Below, one piece after another: positions 6,470 through 15,497 of a DNA stretch of 64,000 nt. Both the position numbers and the translations under genes were made by a program. Every line of letters starts with the position of its first letter. The first letter of the stretch is position 1. The notes below the pieces were generated by a model that worked only from the letters and a program-made list of their open reading frames with translations, made no database searches and was not told the DNA's origin. The DNA lies in NCBI RefSeq assembly GCF_009823805.1, contig NZ_WUEK01000004.1:310001-374000 (forward strand), in the 5' to 3' direction. The stretch comes from Nocardioides flavescens (GTDB lineage: Bacteria > Actinomycetota > Actinomycetes > Propionibacteriales > Nocardioidaceae).

Positions 6470-9412
6470 GTGTCGCCCAGCTCCCGTGCCCGTCGTACGC
6501 CGGAGGCGGAGCAGGCCCGCGAGGACGTCTCGGTGGTGCTCGTCAGCCACGACGGGGCGCGCTGGCTCCCGACCGTGCTCGACGGGCTGGCCGCCCAGCT
6601 CGCCCCCGTGGCGCGCGTCGCCGCGGTCGACACCGGCAGCAAGGACGACTCGCCCGCGCTGCTGCGGGCGGCCCTCGGCGACGACGCCGTCGTCACGGCC
6701 GCCTCGAGCACGTCCTTCCCCGCCGCTCTCTCCGCGGGGCTGGCCCACCTCGACGCGCAGGCCCGGACCGAGGGAGTCGAGCCCACCGAGTGGGTCTGGG
6801 TGCTGCACGACGACGCGAGCCCCCATCCCGAGGCGCTGCTCGCCCTGCTCGCGGGCGCTGCCGAGTACCCGCAGGCCGACGTCCTGGGCCCGATGCTGCG
6901 CGAGTGGCCCTCGCTGAAGCGGCTGCTCGAGCTCGGGGTCACGATCTCGGGCACCGGACGACGCGAGACCGGTCTCGAGCGCGGTGAGTACGACCAGGGC
7001 CAGTACTCCGAGATCCGTCCCGTCCTGGCCGTCAACACCGCCGGGATGCTGGTGCGCCGCCGGGTGCTCGACGCCCTCGGCGGTCTCGACGAGGAGCTGC
7101 CGATCTTCGGCAACGACCTCGACTTCGGCTGGCGCGCGGCGGCCGCCGGCCACCGCACCGTCGTCGTGCCCCAGGCGGTCGTCTTCCACGCGGAGGCCGC
7201 GCACCGCGGCCAGCGGCGCACACCGCTCACCGGACGGCACACGCACTACCAGGAGCGCCGCGCCGCGCTCTTCACGCTGCTCGCCAACAGTCGGTCTCGG
7301 TGGTGGTGGCTGCGCTTCGGACGGCTGCTCGTCGGCACGCTGGTGCGGATGGTCGGCTTCGTCGCGGTCCGCGCCCCGGGTCAGGCGCTCGACGACCTCG
7401 CGGCGTACGTCTCCGTCGTGGGGCACCCGGGCGAGCTGCGTGCGGCCCGGCGCGCTCGGCGCGCCGCCGCCACCGTCGACCCGGAGGTCGAGCGAGCGCT
7501 GCTGGCCCCGCGCTGGCTGCCCTACCGCCACGCCCTCGACGCGGTCGCCGACCTCGGCACGGCGCTGACCCAGCAGGCCGCCGACGTCGCCGACCGGCGC
7601 CGGGCGGCCGCCGCCGAGGCCGACCCCTCGTCGTTCGCCGCACTGCGCCGCGAGCGCGAGGTCGGCGGCAGCGACAGCGACGACGAGATGGCCGAGGACA
7701 CCGGGCTGGTGGCGCGCTTCCTCACCAACCCCGTCGCCGTGCTGCTCGCCCTCGTCGTCGTGGCGGTGCTCGTCGCCTCGCGCAGTGCGCTCGGCCGGGT
7801 GGCCGGGCCGGGGCTCTCGCCCGCGCCCGAGGCCCTCGGCGACCTGTGGGCGCTGCACCTCGACTCCTGGCACGAGCTCGGTCTCGGCACCGCGGTGCCG
7901 GCCCCGCCGTACGTCGCGCCGCTCGCCGTGCTCGCCACCGCGCTGGGCGGCAGCCCGGTGGCGGCGGTCTCGGCCGTGCTGGTGCTGGCCGTGCCGTTCG
8001 CCCTCTGGGGCGCCTGGCGGTTCCTGCGGGTCACGGGTCGCCTCGCCACGCCGCGCGGTGCGAACCGCTGGCTGATCCTGTGGGGCGCGACGACGTACGC
8101 CGTCGTGCCGGTCGTCTCCGGCGCCTGGGGCCAGGGCCGCATCGGCCCGGTCGCGGCCGCCGCGCTGCTGCCCTGGCTCGCCCACGCGGCACTCGGCTTC
8201 GCCGACCCGGAGGCCGACCGCCGCTGGCGCGCCGGCTGGCGCACGGGCCTGCTGCTCGCTCTCGTCACCGCCTGCACACCGGTCGCCTGGCTGGTCGCCG
8301 CACTGGTCGGGCTCGTGGTCGTGGTCCTCGCGCTCACCCTGCTGCCCGGCATCGGCCGCGACCGCTCGGCCTGGGGTCCGCCGCTCGTCGCGCTCGCGGT
8401 GGTCCCGGTCGTCCTCTCCCCGTGGTGGGTCCCCGCGCTGATCCACGGCGCCGGCCCCGGACTGCTGCTCGACGCCGGGCGCTGGCCGGTGCCCGCGCCG
8501 GACGGGCTCGAGCTCGCCCTCGGCCGCTTCCACGACCTCGGTGCGCCGTGGTGGCTCGGCGTGGTCGTGCCGGTGCTCGCCGTCCTCGCGCTCGTGCCGC
8601 GACGCACCCGCATCCCCGTGCTGATCTGCTGGGTCGTGGCCCTGCTCGCCGTGGTCGTCGCCGTCGCGCTCGGCGCGGTGCGCCTCGACCTGGCCGCGCT
8701 GTCGACCCCGCCCGGGCTCGCGTTCCTGGTGGTCCTCGCGCAGGGCGCGCTCGTCACCGCGGTCGTGCTCGGCTCCCTCGGGCTGACGGCCCCCCGCGGC
8801 GCGGCCCGGATCGGGGCGGCGGTGCTCGTGGTCGCCGCGAGCGTCGCGCCGCTCGCCGGACTCGCCTGGTGGGTCGCCGACGGCGGCGACGAGCTGGGTG
8901 ACGACACCGACGGCGGCATCCCGGCGTACATGGTGCAGAGCAGCGAGGAGGGTCCCGAGCACGGCATCCTCGTCGTCCGCGGCACCCTCGACGACGGACT
9001 GACCTGGACCGTGCGCCGCGGCGACGGCGTGACCACGGGGGAGGACGAGGTGCTGGCGCTGGCGCCCGACGACACCAGGCTGAGCGGCTTCACCGCACTC
9101 GTGCAGTCGCTGACCGCGCGCCCGAGCCCCGACGCGGTGGACGCCCTGGCCCGCCAGGGCATCGAGTACGTCGTGCTCCCCTCGCCCGCCGACGGCGAGG
9201 TCGCGGCCTCGCTCGACGCCACCACCGGCCTGGTCCAGGCGAGCGCCGAGGACCGCAGCACCCGGGCCTGGCAGGTCGACCGGCCGCTCTCGGCACAGGA
9301 CCTCGACGGGCCGCGGTCGTGGCTGCGGGTCGGGCTGCTGGTGCTCCAGGGCCTCGCGGTGCTGGCCCTGCTGGTGCTGTGCGCACCCTCCACCGGGCGG
9401 GGGACCCGATGA
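6470..9412 (+). CDS. Glycosyltransferase family 2 with C-terminal polytopic membrane domain
   Basis: 980 residues. Residues about 20-280 are a GT-A/GT2 catalytic domain: VSVVLVSHDGARWLPTVLD at the nucleotide site, HDDASP as the metal-binding DxD variant, then NTAGMLVRRRVLDALGGLDE and GNDLDFGWRAAAAG, as in rhamnosyl- or galactofuranosyl-type transferases. From about 415 to 960 there are around 12 hydrophobic helices with an extracytoplasmic stretch near 800-930. It probably adds a sugar to an envelope glycan; the actual sugar is not evident. GTG start 8 bases after TACCGT (leaderless). The stop overlaps the DUF5719 start (ATGA), so the two act together. Confidence 0.9.
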   Translation: MSPSSRARRTPEAEQAREDVSVVLVSHDGARWLPTVLDGLAAQLAPVARVAAVDTGSKDDSPALLRAALGDDAVVTAASSTSFPAALSAGLAHLDAQARTEGVEPTEWVWVLHDDASPHPEALLALLAGAAEYPQADVLGPMLREWPSLKRLLELGVTISGTGRRETGLERGEYDQGQYSEIRPVLAVNTAGMLVRRRVLDALGGLDEELPIFGNDLDFGWRAAAAGHRTVVVPQAVVFHAEAAHRGQRRTPLTGRHTHYQERRAALFTLLANSRSRWWWLRFGRLLVGTLVRMVGFVAVRAPGQALDDLAAYVSVVGHPGELRAARRARRAAATVDPEVERALLAPRWLPYRHALDAVADLGTALTQQAADVADRRRAAAAEADPSSFAALRREREVGGSDSDDEMAEDTGLVARFLTNPVAVLLALVVVAVLVASRSALGRVAGPGLSPAPEALGDLWALHLDSWHELGLGTAVPAPPYVAPLAVLATALGGSPVAAVSAVLVLAVPFALWGAWRFLRVTGRLATPRGANRWLILWGATTYAVVPVVSGAWGQGRIGPVAAAALLPWLAHAALGFADPEADRRWRAGWRTGLLLALVTACTPVAWLVAALVGLVVVVLALTLLPGIGRDRSAWGPPLVALAVVPVVLSPWWVPALIHGAGPGLLLDAGRWPVPAPDGLELALGRFHDLGAPWWLGVVVPVLAVLALVPRRTRIPVLICWVVALLAVVVAVALGAVRLDLAALSTPPGLAFLVVLAQGALVTAVVLGSLGLTAPRGAARIGAAVLVVAASVAPLAGLAWWVADGGDELGDDTDGGIPAYMVQSSEEGPEHGILVVRGTLDDGLTWTVRRGDGVTTGEDEVLALAPDDTRLSGFTALVQSLTARPSPDAVDALARQGIEYVVLPSPADGEVAASLDATTGLVQASAEDRSTRAWQVDRPLSAQDLDGPRSWLRVGLLVLQGLAVLALLVLCAPSTGRGTR

Positions 9413-10788
9413 GGCGCCCGGGAGCCGACGTGGTGTTGGCGGTCGTGCTGCCCGTCGTCTGCGCCCTCGCGCTGCTCCTGCTCCACCCGGACCGCTCGCA
9501 GCCGGGTCGCGAGGCGCCCGTGGACGCGCCGCTGGCCAGCGCGCTCGTCGTGTGTCCCTCCGCTCTGCCGGGCACGGAGTCGACCGGCGGTGCGGGGATC
9601 ACCAGCCTCGCGGGCTCCGACGGAGCCGTCGACGGTGAGGTCACGGTCGGGCTCGGCGCCGCGACCACCCCGCTGCGCCTGCGCTCGGGGCGCGTCGCCA
9701 CCCCGGCCGCCGGCGACGGGTCGGCGTTCGTGGTCTCCGGCTCCGGCGCCCTCGCGCCGGGCCTGCTCGCGACCCGCTCGGCCAGCGCCCCGCTCGCCGC
9801 GACCGACTGCGCCCCGCCGCAGCCCCGCGCGTGGTTCACCGGCGTCGGTGCCGACGCCACCCACGACTCCGTGCTCGAGCTGGTCAACCCCGACAGCGGC
9901 CCCGCCGTCGCCGACGTCACGGTCCTCTCGCCCGACGGCGAGCTCGACGTGCCCGCGCTGCGCGGCGTGACCGTGCCCGGCGGCTCCTCGGCCACCTTCG
10001 ACCTCGGAGCGATCGTCCCCCGCCGCGGCGACCTCGCCCTCGAGGTGGTCACCGGACGCGGCCGGCTCGCGGCCCAGGTGGTCGACCGCTACGACGAGCT
10101 CGGGGCCGGGGCGAACACGCAGGACTGGCTGCCCGGCCAGGCCGAGCCCTCCTCGTCCAACCTGCTGCTCGGCCTCGTCGGCGGCAGCGGCGAGCGCACC
10201 CTCGTGCTCGCCAACCCCGGCGACGACGAGGTGCGCGCCGAGCTCCAGGTCGTCTCGCCCACCGCGACCTTCGCGCCGTCGGGCGTCGAGCCCGTGCGGG
10301 TGCCGCCGGGCGGCACCGCCACCGTCTCGCTCGACGACGTGCTCGCCGACGCGACCGCCCAGGGGGCCACCGGACTCCTCGTGACCTCGACCGGGCCGGT
10401 GAGCGCGGGCCTGCGCCAGCGCGTCGGCGGCGACCTCACCCTCGCCGCGCCGACACCGTCGCTCCATGACACCTCGGCGGCGGTGCTGCCCGACGGCACG
10501 GCCCGGCTGCTCCTCGCGGGGCCCGACGCCGTGGGCGTCGCCACCGTGTCGGCGTACGCCGCGGGCGGGCGCCAGCTCGACCGCCAGCGCGTCGAGCTCA
10601 GCCCCGGGGCGGGCGGCGACGTGGCCCTGCCCGCCGGCACGGCGCTCGTCACCGTCACGGCCGAGCGCACGGGCGTGCACGCCGTCGCCCTGGTGAGCGC
10701 GGCCGACGGTTCGGGCGCGGCCGCGGTCGCTCTGCGCGAACCGGTGCTGACCAGCCGGGTGCCGGCGGTCCGCCCCGGCGTCCCCTGA
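9409..10788 (+). CDS. DUF5719 membrane-anchored extracytoplasmic protein
   Basis: 459 residues. One N-terminal membrane helix (residues 8-25, VVLAVVLPVVCALALLLL), then an all-extracytoplasmic region that repeats beta-rich stretches of the type DSVLELVNPDSGPAVADVTV and ERTLVLANPGDDEVRAELQV, two or more Ig-like modules. DUF5719 proteins regularly follow this glycosyltransferase in actinobacteria; function unknown. The ATG overlaps the upstream stop by four bases, so it is translationally coupled. A role as partner of the glycosyltransferase at the outer membrane face is inferred from context only. Confidence 0.85.
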   Translation: MRRPGADVVLAVVLPVVCALALLLLHPDRSQPGREAPVDAPLASALVVCPSALPGTESTGGAGITSLAGSDGAVDGEVTVGLGAATTPLRLRSGRVATPAAGDGSAFVVSGSGALAPGLLATRSASAPLAATDCAPPQPRAWFTGVGADATHDSVLELVNPDSGPAVADVTVLSPDGELDVPALRGVTVPGGSSATFDLGAIVPRRGDLALEVVTGRGRLAAQVVDRYDELGAGANTQDWLPGQAEPSSSNLLLGLVGGSGERTLVLANPGDDEVRAELQVVSPTATFAPSGVEPVRVPPGGTATVSLDDVLADATAQGATGLLVTSTGPVSAGLRQRVGGDLTLAAPTPSLHDTSAAVLPDGTARLLLAGPDAVGVATVSAYAAGGRQLDRQRVELSPGAGGDVALPAGTALVTVTAERTGVHAVALVSAADGSGAAAVALREPVLTSRVPAVRPGVP

Positions 10789-10803
10789 TCCTCGGGCCGG
10801 TCC

Positions 10804-11244
10804 TCAGTCGTCGTCGGCGTAGCGCGGGTCGACCTGCTCGGGGTCGAGCCCGAGCAGCTCGGCGACCTGCTCGACCACCACGGTCAGCAGCAGCGCCTCG
10901 AGGTCGGTGCGCGACTCCGCCCGGTGCTCGATCGGGCGGCGGAAGATCACCAGCCGGGTCGGGGTCGCGCCGCTGCCGCGCACGAGTGAGGAGAGCGGCA
11001 CCTGGTCGGACGTCCAGTCGTCGGGCACCTGCGGGGCGTCCTCGACGGCGTACTCCACGAGGCCGAGGCGGTCCTGCCAACGCCGGTCGACACTCGTGAC
11101 GATGCCGAGCGCGAGCTCGTCGAAGCGCTCGCGGCGCGTGCGTCGCTCGGGGGTGCCGGGGGAGCGGGGGACCACCGCCGGGCCGCGCATCCCGCGCCCC
11201 CGGCGGTCGCGTCGACGGGGCCGCGCGGTCGGGCTCTCCTCCAC
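10804..11244 (-). CDS. Metallopeptidase-fold (zincin-like) protein lacking HEXXH
   Basis: 146 residues, Rv3259-like. An Arg-rich N-terminus (1-40) precedes a minimal zincin domain: FDELALGIVTSVDRRW, LSSLVRGSGATPTRLVIFRRPIEHRA, then the helix that should carry HEXXH. Here it reads LLTVVVEQVAELLGLDP, so both zinc His and their spacing are gone and only Glu remains. The protein is therefore probably not a zinc protease in the usual sense. GTG start 7 bases after TACCCT on this strand (leaderless), divergent from DUF3499. The same gene pair stands beside manB in M. tuberculosis. Confidence 0.85.
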   Translation of the reverse strand: MEESPTARPRRRDRRGRGMRGPAVVPRSPGTPERRTRRERFDELALGIVTSVDRRWQDRLGLVEYAVEDAPQVPDDWTSDQVPLSSLVRGSGATPTRLVIFRRPIEHRAESRTDLEALLLTVVVEQVAELLGLDPEQVDPRYADDD

Positions 11245-11306
11245 GCGAAGGAGGGTAGTGCGCGCGCCTGGCGCGAGCCGAGTGCGCCCGGAGGTAGGTT
11301 CGCCGG

Positions 11307-11678
11307 GTGAGTCCTGCCCGGCGCTGCTCGCGCACCGCGTGCGACCGACCTGCGGTCGCCACGCTCACCTACGTCTACGCCGACCAGACCGCGGTCCTCG
11401 GCCCGCTCGCGACGTACGCCGAGCCGCACGCCTACGACCTGTGCGGCGTGCACAGCGAGCGTCTCTCCGCGCCCCGCGGCTGGGAGGTCCTGCGCCTGGC
11501 CAGCGACCTGTCCCCGCGCCCGCCGTCCGACGACGACCTGCTCGCGCTGGCCGACGCGGTCCGGGAGGCCGCGCGACCCGTGGCCCGGCCCGTCGCAGCG
11601 CCGGCGGGGGAGCAGGGCAGCCGTGAGACCGGGCGCCGGGGTCACCTGAGGATGCTCACCCACGACGACGCTCAGTAG
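11307..11678 (+). CDS. DUF3499 protein (small zinc-ribbon-like)
   Basis: 123 residues, conserved in actinobacteria (Rv3258c-like). C7 and C12 in RRCSRTACDRPA together with the YDLCGVHSERL stretch (Cys-X2-His) look like a zinc-binding site. The C-terminal 50 residues are Ala/Arg/Pro-rich and disordered. Function unknown. GTG start 6 bases after TAGGTT (leaderless). Its stop codon TAG is itself part of the TAGGGT -10 element of manB, so the two genes are packed as tightly as promoters allow. Confidence 0.88.
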   Translation: MSPARRCSRTACDRPAVATLTYVYADQTAVLGPLATYAEPHAYDLCGVHSERLSAPRGWEVLRLASDLSPRPPSDDDLLALADAVREAARPVARPVAAPAGEQGSRETGRRGHLRMLTHDDAQ

Positions 11679-11688
11679 GGTTCGCCGC

Positions 11689-13056
11689 ATGGTCGACCCC
11701 GCCACCGTGCACGCCGTCTTCAAGGCCTACGACGTCCGCGGGCTGGCGCCCGAGCAGATCGACACCGAGCTGGCCCGTGCGGTCGGGCGTGCCCACGTGC
11801 AGGTGACCGGTGCGCGCGAGGTGGTCGTCGGCCACGACATGCGGCCCACCTCGCCCGACCTGGCCGGCGCCTTCGCCGCCGGGGCCTCCGAGGCCGGTGC
11901 CGACGTCGTGATGATCGGGCTCGCCTCGACCGACATGCTCTACTTCGCCTCCGGCCACCTCGGCCTCGCCGGCGCCATGTTCACCGCCAGCCACAACCCG
12001 GCGGCCTACAACGGCATCAAGATGTGCCGGGCCAACGCCGTGCCGCTCGGCACCGAGTCGGGGCTGACCGAGATCCGCGACCTGGTCCTGGAGCCGCGGG
12101 CCGCGGGCACCGCCCCGCTGGGCGACATCCGCGAGCACGACCTGCTCGACGCCTACGCCGCCCACCTGCTCGCGCTCGCCCCGTTGACCGGCTCGCGCCG
12201 GCTCAAGGTCGTCGCCGACGCCGGCAACGGCATGGCCGGGCACACCGCGCCTGCCGTCTTCGACCGGCTGCCTCGCGACCAGGTCGAGCTGGTGCCCATG
12301 TACTTCGAGCTCGACGGCACCTTCCCGCACCACGAGGCCAACCCCATCGAGCCGGCCAACCTGCGCGACCTGCAGGAGCGCGTCGTCGCCGAGGGCGCCG
12401 ACATCGGCCTCGCCTTCGACGGCGACGCCGACCGCTGCTTCCTCGTCGACGAGCGCGGTGTCGCGGTCTCGCCGAGCGCGCTCACCGGGCTGATCGCCCA
12501 GCGCGAGCTGGCCAAGGACCCCGGCGCCGTCGTGATCCACAACCTCATCACCAGCCGGGCCGTGCCCGAGCTGGTCGAGCGGCTCGGCGGCCGCCCCGTC
12601 CGCACCCGGGTGGGCCACTCCTTCATCAAGGCGACGATGGCCGAGACCGACGCGGTCTTCGGCGGCGAGCACAGCGGTCACTTCTACTTCCGCGACTTCT
12701 GGCGCGCCGACTCCGGCATGCTCGCCGCCCTCCACGCCCTCGCCGCCCTCTCCGAGACCGACGCGCCGCTCTCGCAGCTGATGGCCGAGTTCGACCCCTA
12801 CCCGCTCAGCGGCGAGGTCAACTCCGAGGTCGCCGACGTCGCGACGGTGACCGAGCGCCTCGTCACGACGTACGACGGGCAGCCGGGCGTCGAGCTCGAC
12901 CGTCTCGACGGGCTCACCGTCAGCCACGCCGACTGGTCCTTCAACGTCCGGCCCTCCAACACCGAGCCGCTGCTGCGCCTCAACGTCGAGGGCCGCGACC
13001 TGCCCACGATGGAGCGGGTGCGCGACGAGGTCCTCGCTCTCATCCGTCAGCCCTGA
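11689..13056 (+). CDS. manB: Phosphomannomutase/phosphoglucomutase
   Basis: 455 residues, the full length of the alpha-D-phosphohexomutase family. Interconverts mannose-6-phosphate and mannose-1-phosphate, feeding manC. Visible: YDVRG near residue 14, active-site phosphoserine loop TASHNPAAYNGIK near 101-113, metal loop DGDADRC near 244-250, sugar-binding GEHSGH near 325, and phosphate-binding RPSNTEPLLRL near the C-terminus. ATG 7 bases after TAGGGT (leaderless). Trm112-like and SIS genes follow directly, matching Rv3257c-Rv3256c. Confidence 0.95.
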   Translation: MVDPATVHAVFKAYDVRGLAPEQIDTELARAVGRAHVQVTGAREVVVGHDMRPTSPDLAGAFAAGASEAGADVVMIGLASTDMLYFASGHLGLAGAMFTASHNPAAYNGIKMCRANAVPLGTESGLTEIRDLVLEPRAAGTAPLGDIREHDLLDAYAAHLLALAPLTGSRRLKVVADAGNGMAGHTAPAVFDRLPRDQVELVPMYFELDGTFPHHEANPIEPANLRDLQERVVAEGADIGLAFDGDADRCFLVDERGVAVSPSALTGLIAQRELAKDPGAVVIHNLITSRAVPELVERLGGRPVRTRVGHSFIKATMAETDAVFGGEHSGHFYFRDFWRADSGMLAALHALAALSETDAPLSQLMAEFDPYPLSGEVNSEVADVATVTERLVTTYDGQPGVELDRLDGLTVSHADWSFNVRPSNTEPLLRLNVEGRDLPTMERVRDEVLALIRQP

Positions 13057-13082
13057 TCCCGCACCCCCACCCAGGAGGCGTC

Positions 13083-13265
13083 ATGCCGCTCAACCTGTCC
13101 GAGGAGCTCCTCGCGATCATCGTCTGCCCCGACTGCCACGGTGACCTCTCGCCCGTCGAGACCGCCGCCGGCGGCGAGCTGGTGTGCCAGCAGTGCGGCC
13201 TGGCCTACCCCGTGCGCGACGACATCCCCGTGCTCCTGGTCGACGAGGCGCGACGGCCCGACTGA
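13083..13265 (+). CDS. Trm112-like zinc-ribbon protein
   Basis: 60 residues with two CxxC pairs (VCPDCHG and VCQQCGLAYPV) forming a zinc ribbon, then IPVLLVDEA as in Trm112/YcaR proteins. In other organisms such proteins activate methyltransferases; no partner is evident here. AGGAGG lies five bases before the ATG. Its TGA overlaps the next ATG by one base (TGATG). The operon is manB, this gene, then the SIS gene. Confidence 0.88.
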   Translation: MPLNLSEELLAIIVCPDCHGDLSPVETAAGGELVCQQCGLAYPVRDDIPVLLVDEARRPD

Positions 13266-14296
13266 TGGGCACCTGGTTCGACGAGTCGCGGTTGGACGAC
13301 TCCTCAGCGCTGGCCGCCGCCGACCTCCGGCTGCGCACGCTCGCGGAGTCGGGCGCGCGCGTGCGCCGCGAGGCGGGTGAGGCCGCCACAGCGCTGAGCG
13401 AGGGCGTGGAGCGGGCGCAGGAGATGGCCCGGCCCCGCGCCGTCATCGCGGCCGGCCCGGACTCCCGCCTGCTGCGCGCGGTCCTGGAGCCGTCCTGCCC
13501 GGTGCCGTTCGTCGCCTGGCCTGGCCCGGCCCTGCCGGGCTGGGCGGGCAGCCTGGACCTCGTCATCGTGCTCGCGCCCGACGGCTCGGACACGGGCACG
13601 GCCTCCGCTGTCGCGGAGGCCGTGCGCCGCGGTTGCCAGGTGGTCGTGGCCTGCCCGCCGACCTCGATGGTCGCCGAGCACGCGGCCGGTCGCTACAGCA
13701 CCGTGCTGCCGGTGGCGACCCACGACCAGCTCGCGACCGCCGTGGTCATGCTCGACTTCCTCGACCGGGTCCACCTCGGCCCCGAGGCCGACCCCGACCG
13801 GGTCGCCGAGGCCCTCGACGAGGTCGCCATCAGCTGCTCGCCGCACCGGGACCTCGCGGTCAACCCCGCCAAGATGCTGGCGATCGCCCTCGCCGACGCC
13901 AACCCCGTCGTCTGGGGCGGCAGCGTCCTGGCGGCCCGGGCTGCGCGACGCGTCGCCGAGTCGATCCGTCGCGCCAGCGGGCGCGGGGCGCTCTCGGGCG
14001 ACGTCGAGCAGGTGATCCCGGTGCTCGAGGCCGCGCGCCAGCGCGACGTCTTCGACGACCCCTTCTCGGACACGCCCGCCGAGCTGCGCCCGGTCCTGGT
14101 CGTCCTCGAGGACGGCTCCGAGGACGCCGTGGTGCGCGAACAGCGCGGCCGGCTCCTCGCCGCCGCCTCGAGCCGAGGCGTACGCGTGGAGACGGTCAGC
14201 ACCGAGGCGTCGACCGACGTGGCGCGCTACGCCTCCCTGCTGCTGTCCGGCACCTACGCCGCGGAGTACCTCCGCGTCGGGCTGGTCGAGGAGTAG
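13265..14296 (+). CDS. SIS-domain sugar isomerase-like protein (PGI/PMI type)
   Basis: 343 residues, Rv3256c-like. The SIS fold of bifunctional phosphoglucose/phosphomannose isomerases is recognisable: LVIVLAPDGSDTGTASAVAEAVRRG, a C-terminal AVNPAKMLAIALADANPVVWGG stretch, and a helical end. The position after manB suggests supply of mannose-6-phosphate. However, the usual strict sugar-binding Ser/Thr loop is not clearly visible, so enzymatic activity is not certain. The ATG overlaps the Trm112-like stop by one base. Confidence 0.82.
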   Translation: MGTWFDESRLDDSSALAAADLRLRTLAESGARVRREAGEAATALSEGVERAQEMARPRAVIAAGPDSRLLRAVLEPSCPVPFVAWPGPALPGWAGSLDLVIVLAPDGSDTGTASAVAEAVRRGCQVVVACPPTSMVAEHAAGRYSTVLPVATHDQLATAVVMLDFLDRVHLGPEADPDRVAEALDEVAISCSPHRDLAVNPAKMLAIALADANPVVWGGSVLAARAARRVAESIRRASGRGALSGDVEQVIPVLEAARQRDVFDDPFSDTPAELRPVLVVLEDGSEDAVVREQRGRLLAAASSRGVRVETVSTEASTDVARYASLLLSGTYAAEYLRVGLVEE

Positions 14297-14347
14297 GTCG
14301 ACGAGCCTCTGGTTTGGCCGCCTCGCCCGGACGGGTACTCCTCCGGG

Positions 14348-15487
14348 GTGGCGACGACACAGGCACCGGCCGCGGCGGCCGGGACGACGGTGAAGCAGCG
14401 CGACCCGTGGTTCGACAACGCCAAGATGGCGCTGGTGCTGCTGGTCGTCGTCGGGCACTCCTGGACGCTGCTGCCGTTCAACGCGGTGACCACCCACCTC
14501 TACGACTTCCTCTACGCCTGGCACGTGCCGGCCTTCGTCTTCGTCACCGGCTACCTCTCGCGCTCCTTCGCCTACACCCGCACCCGGATGTGGCAGCTGG
14601 TGCGCACCGTCGTCGTGCCCTACATCGTCTTCGAGTGCGCGATCGCGCTGTTCCGCGTCTACGTCGGCGGCGAGCAGCTCGAGAACCTGTTCAAGGACCC
14701 GCACTGGCCGATGTGGTACCTCTCGGCGCTCTTCTTCTGGCGCCTCGCGACGCCGGTCTTCAAGGCGATGCCCGGCCCGGTCGCGATCGGGCTGGCCGTG
14801 CTGATCAGCCTCGTCGCGGGCGCCTACGCCGGCAACACCCTCGACCTGGCGCGCGTCTCGGGGCTGCTGCCGTTCTTCGTGCTCGGTCTGCACGCCACCC
14901 AGGACAACCTCGAGCGGCTGCGCACGCCCCGCGTGCGCACCGCCGCCGTGCTGGTCTTCCTCGCCATCGCGGTCCTGACGACCTGGACCGAGCAGCTGGC
15001 CTCCACCGAGTGGCTCTACTACCGCTCCAACTACGGCGAGCTCGACGTGAGCGAGACCCGCGCAGTCATCACACGCGCGGCGCTGCTCGTGATCGGGTGC
15101 CTGGGTGCGTTCGCGTTCTACGCCCTCGTCCCGCGGGTGCGCGGCTGGTTCACCGCCATGGGCGCCGCGACCCTGGTCGTCTACCTCTTCCACGGGTTCT
15201 TCGTGAAGGGCCTGGCCTACTCCGGCTACATGTCGTGGGCCGAGGACCACTACGCCATCGCCCTCGTCGTCACGACCCTCGGGGCGGCCGTGCTCGCCAT
15301 GGTGCTGGCCTGGCCGCCGGTCGCCACGGTGCTCAACCACGCCGTCGACCCCTTCGCCTACGCCGAGAAGCACGTGAAGCAGGCCGTCGCCCTCGCCGAC
15401 GCCCCCGAGCAGACCGACCGGATCGCGGCGGCGATCGAGACCGCCACCGAGGCGGAGCCGGCGTCGACCGGCCGGCGCACCCACTAG
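14348..15487 (+). CDS. Membrane acyltransferase (acyltransferase 3 / OpgC-like)
   Basis: 379 residues with about ten membrane helices. The N-terminus RDPWFDNAKMALVLLVVVGHSW carries the family's active-site His after the first helix. WHVPAFVFVTGYLSRSF and a KDPHWPMWYLSALFFW loop follow. Such proteins move acyl groups onto surface sugars or lipids. The C-terminal 50 residues are cytoplasmic and charged. GTG start about 6 bases after a weak TACTCC element. It stands alone between the mannose block and DUF808; substrate unknown. Confidence 0.87.
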   Translation: MATTQAPAAAAGTTVKQRDPWFDNAKMALVLLVVVGHSWTLLPFNAVTTHLYDFLYAWHVPAFVFVTGYLSRSFAYTRTRMWQLVRTVVVPYIVFECAIALFRVYVGGEQLENLFKDPHWPMWYLSALFFWRLATPVFKAMPGPVAIGLAVLISLVAGAYAGNTLDLARVSGLLPFFVLGLHATQDNLERLRTPRVRTAAVLVFLAIAVLTTWTEQLASTEWLYYRSNYGELDVSETRAVITRAALLVIGCLGAFAFYALVPRVRGWFTAMGAATLVVYLFHGFFVKGLAYSGYMSWAEDHYAIALVVTTLGAAVLAMVLAWPPVATVLNHAVDPFAYAEKHVKQAVALADAPEQTDRIAAAIETATEAEPASTGRRTH

Positions 15488-15497
15488 CGTTCGGTCC

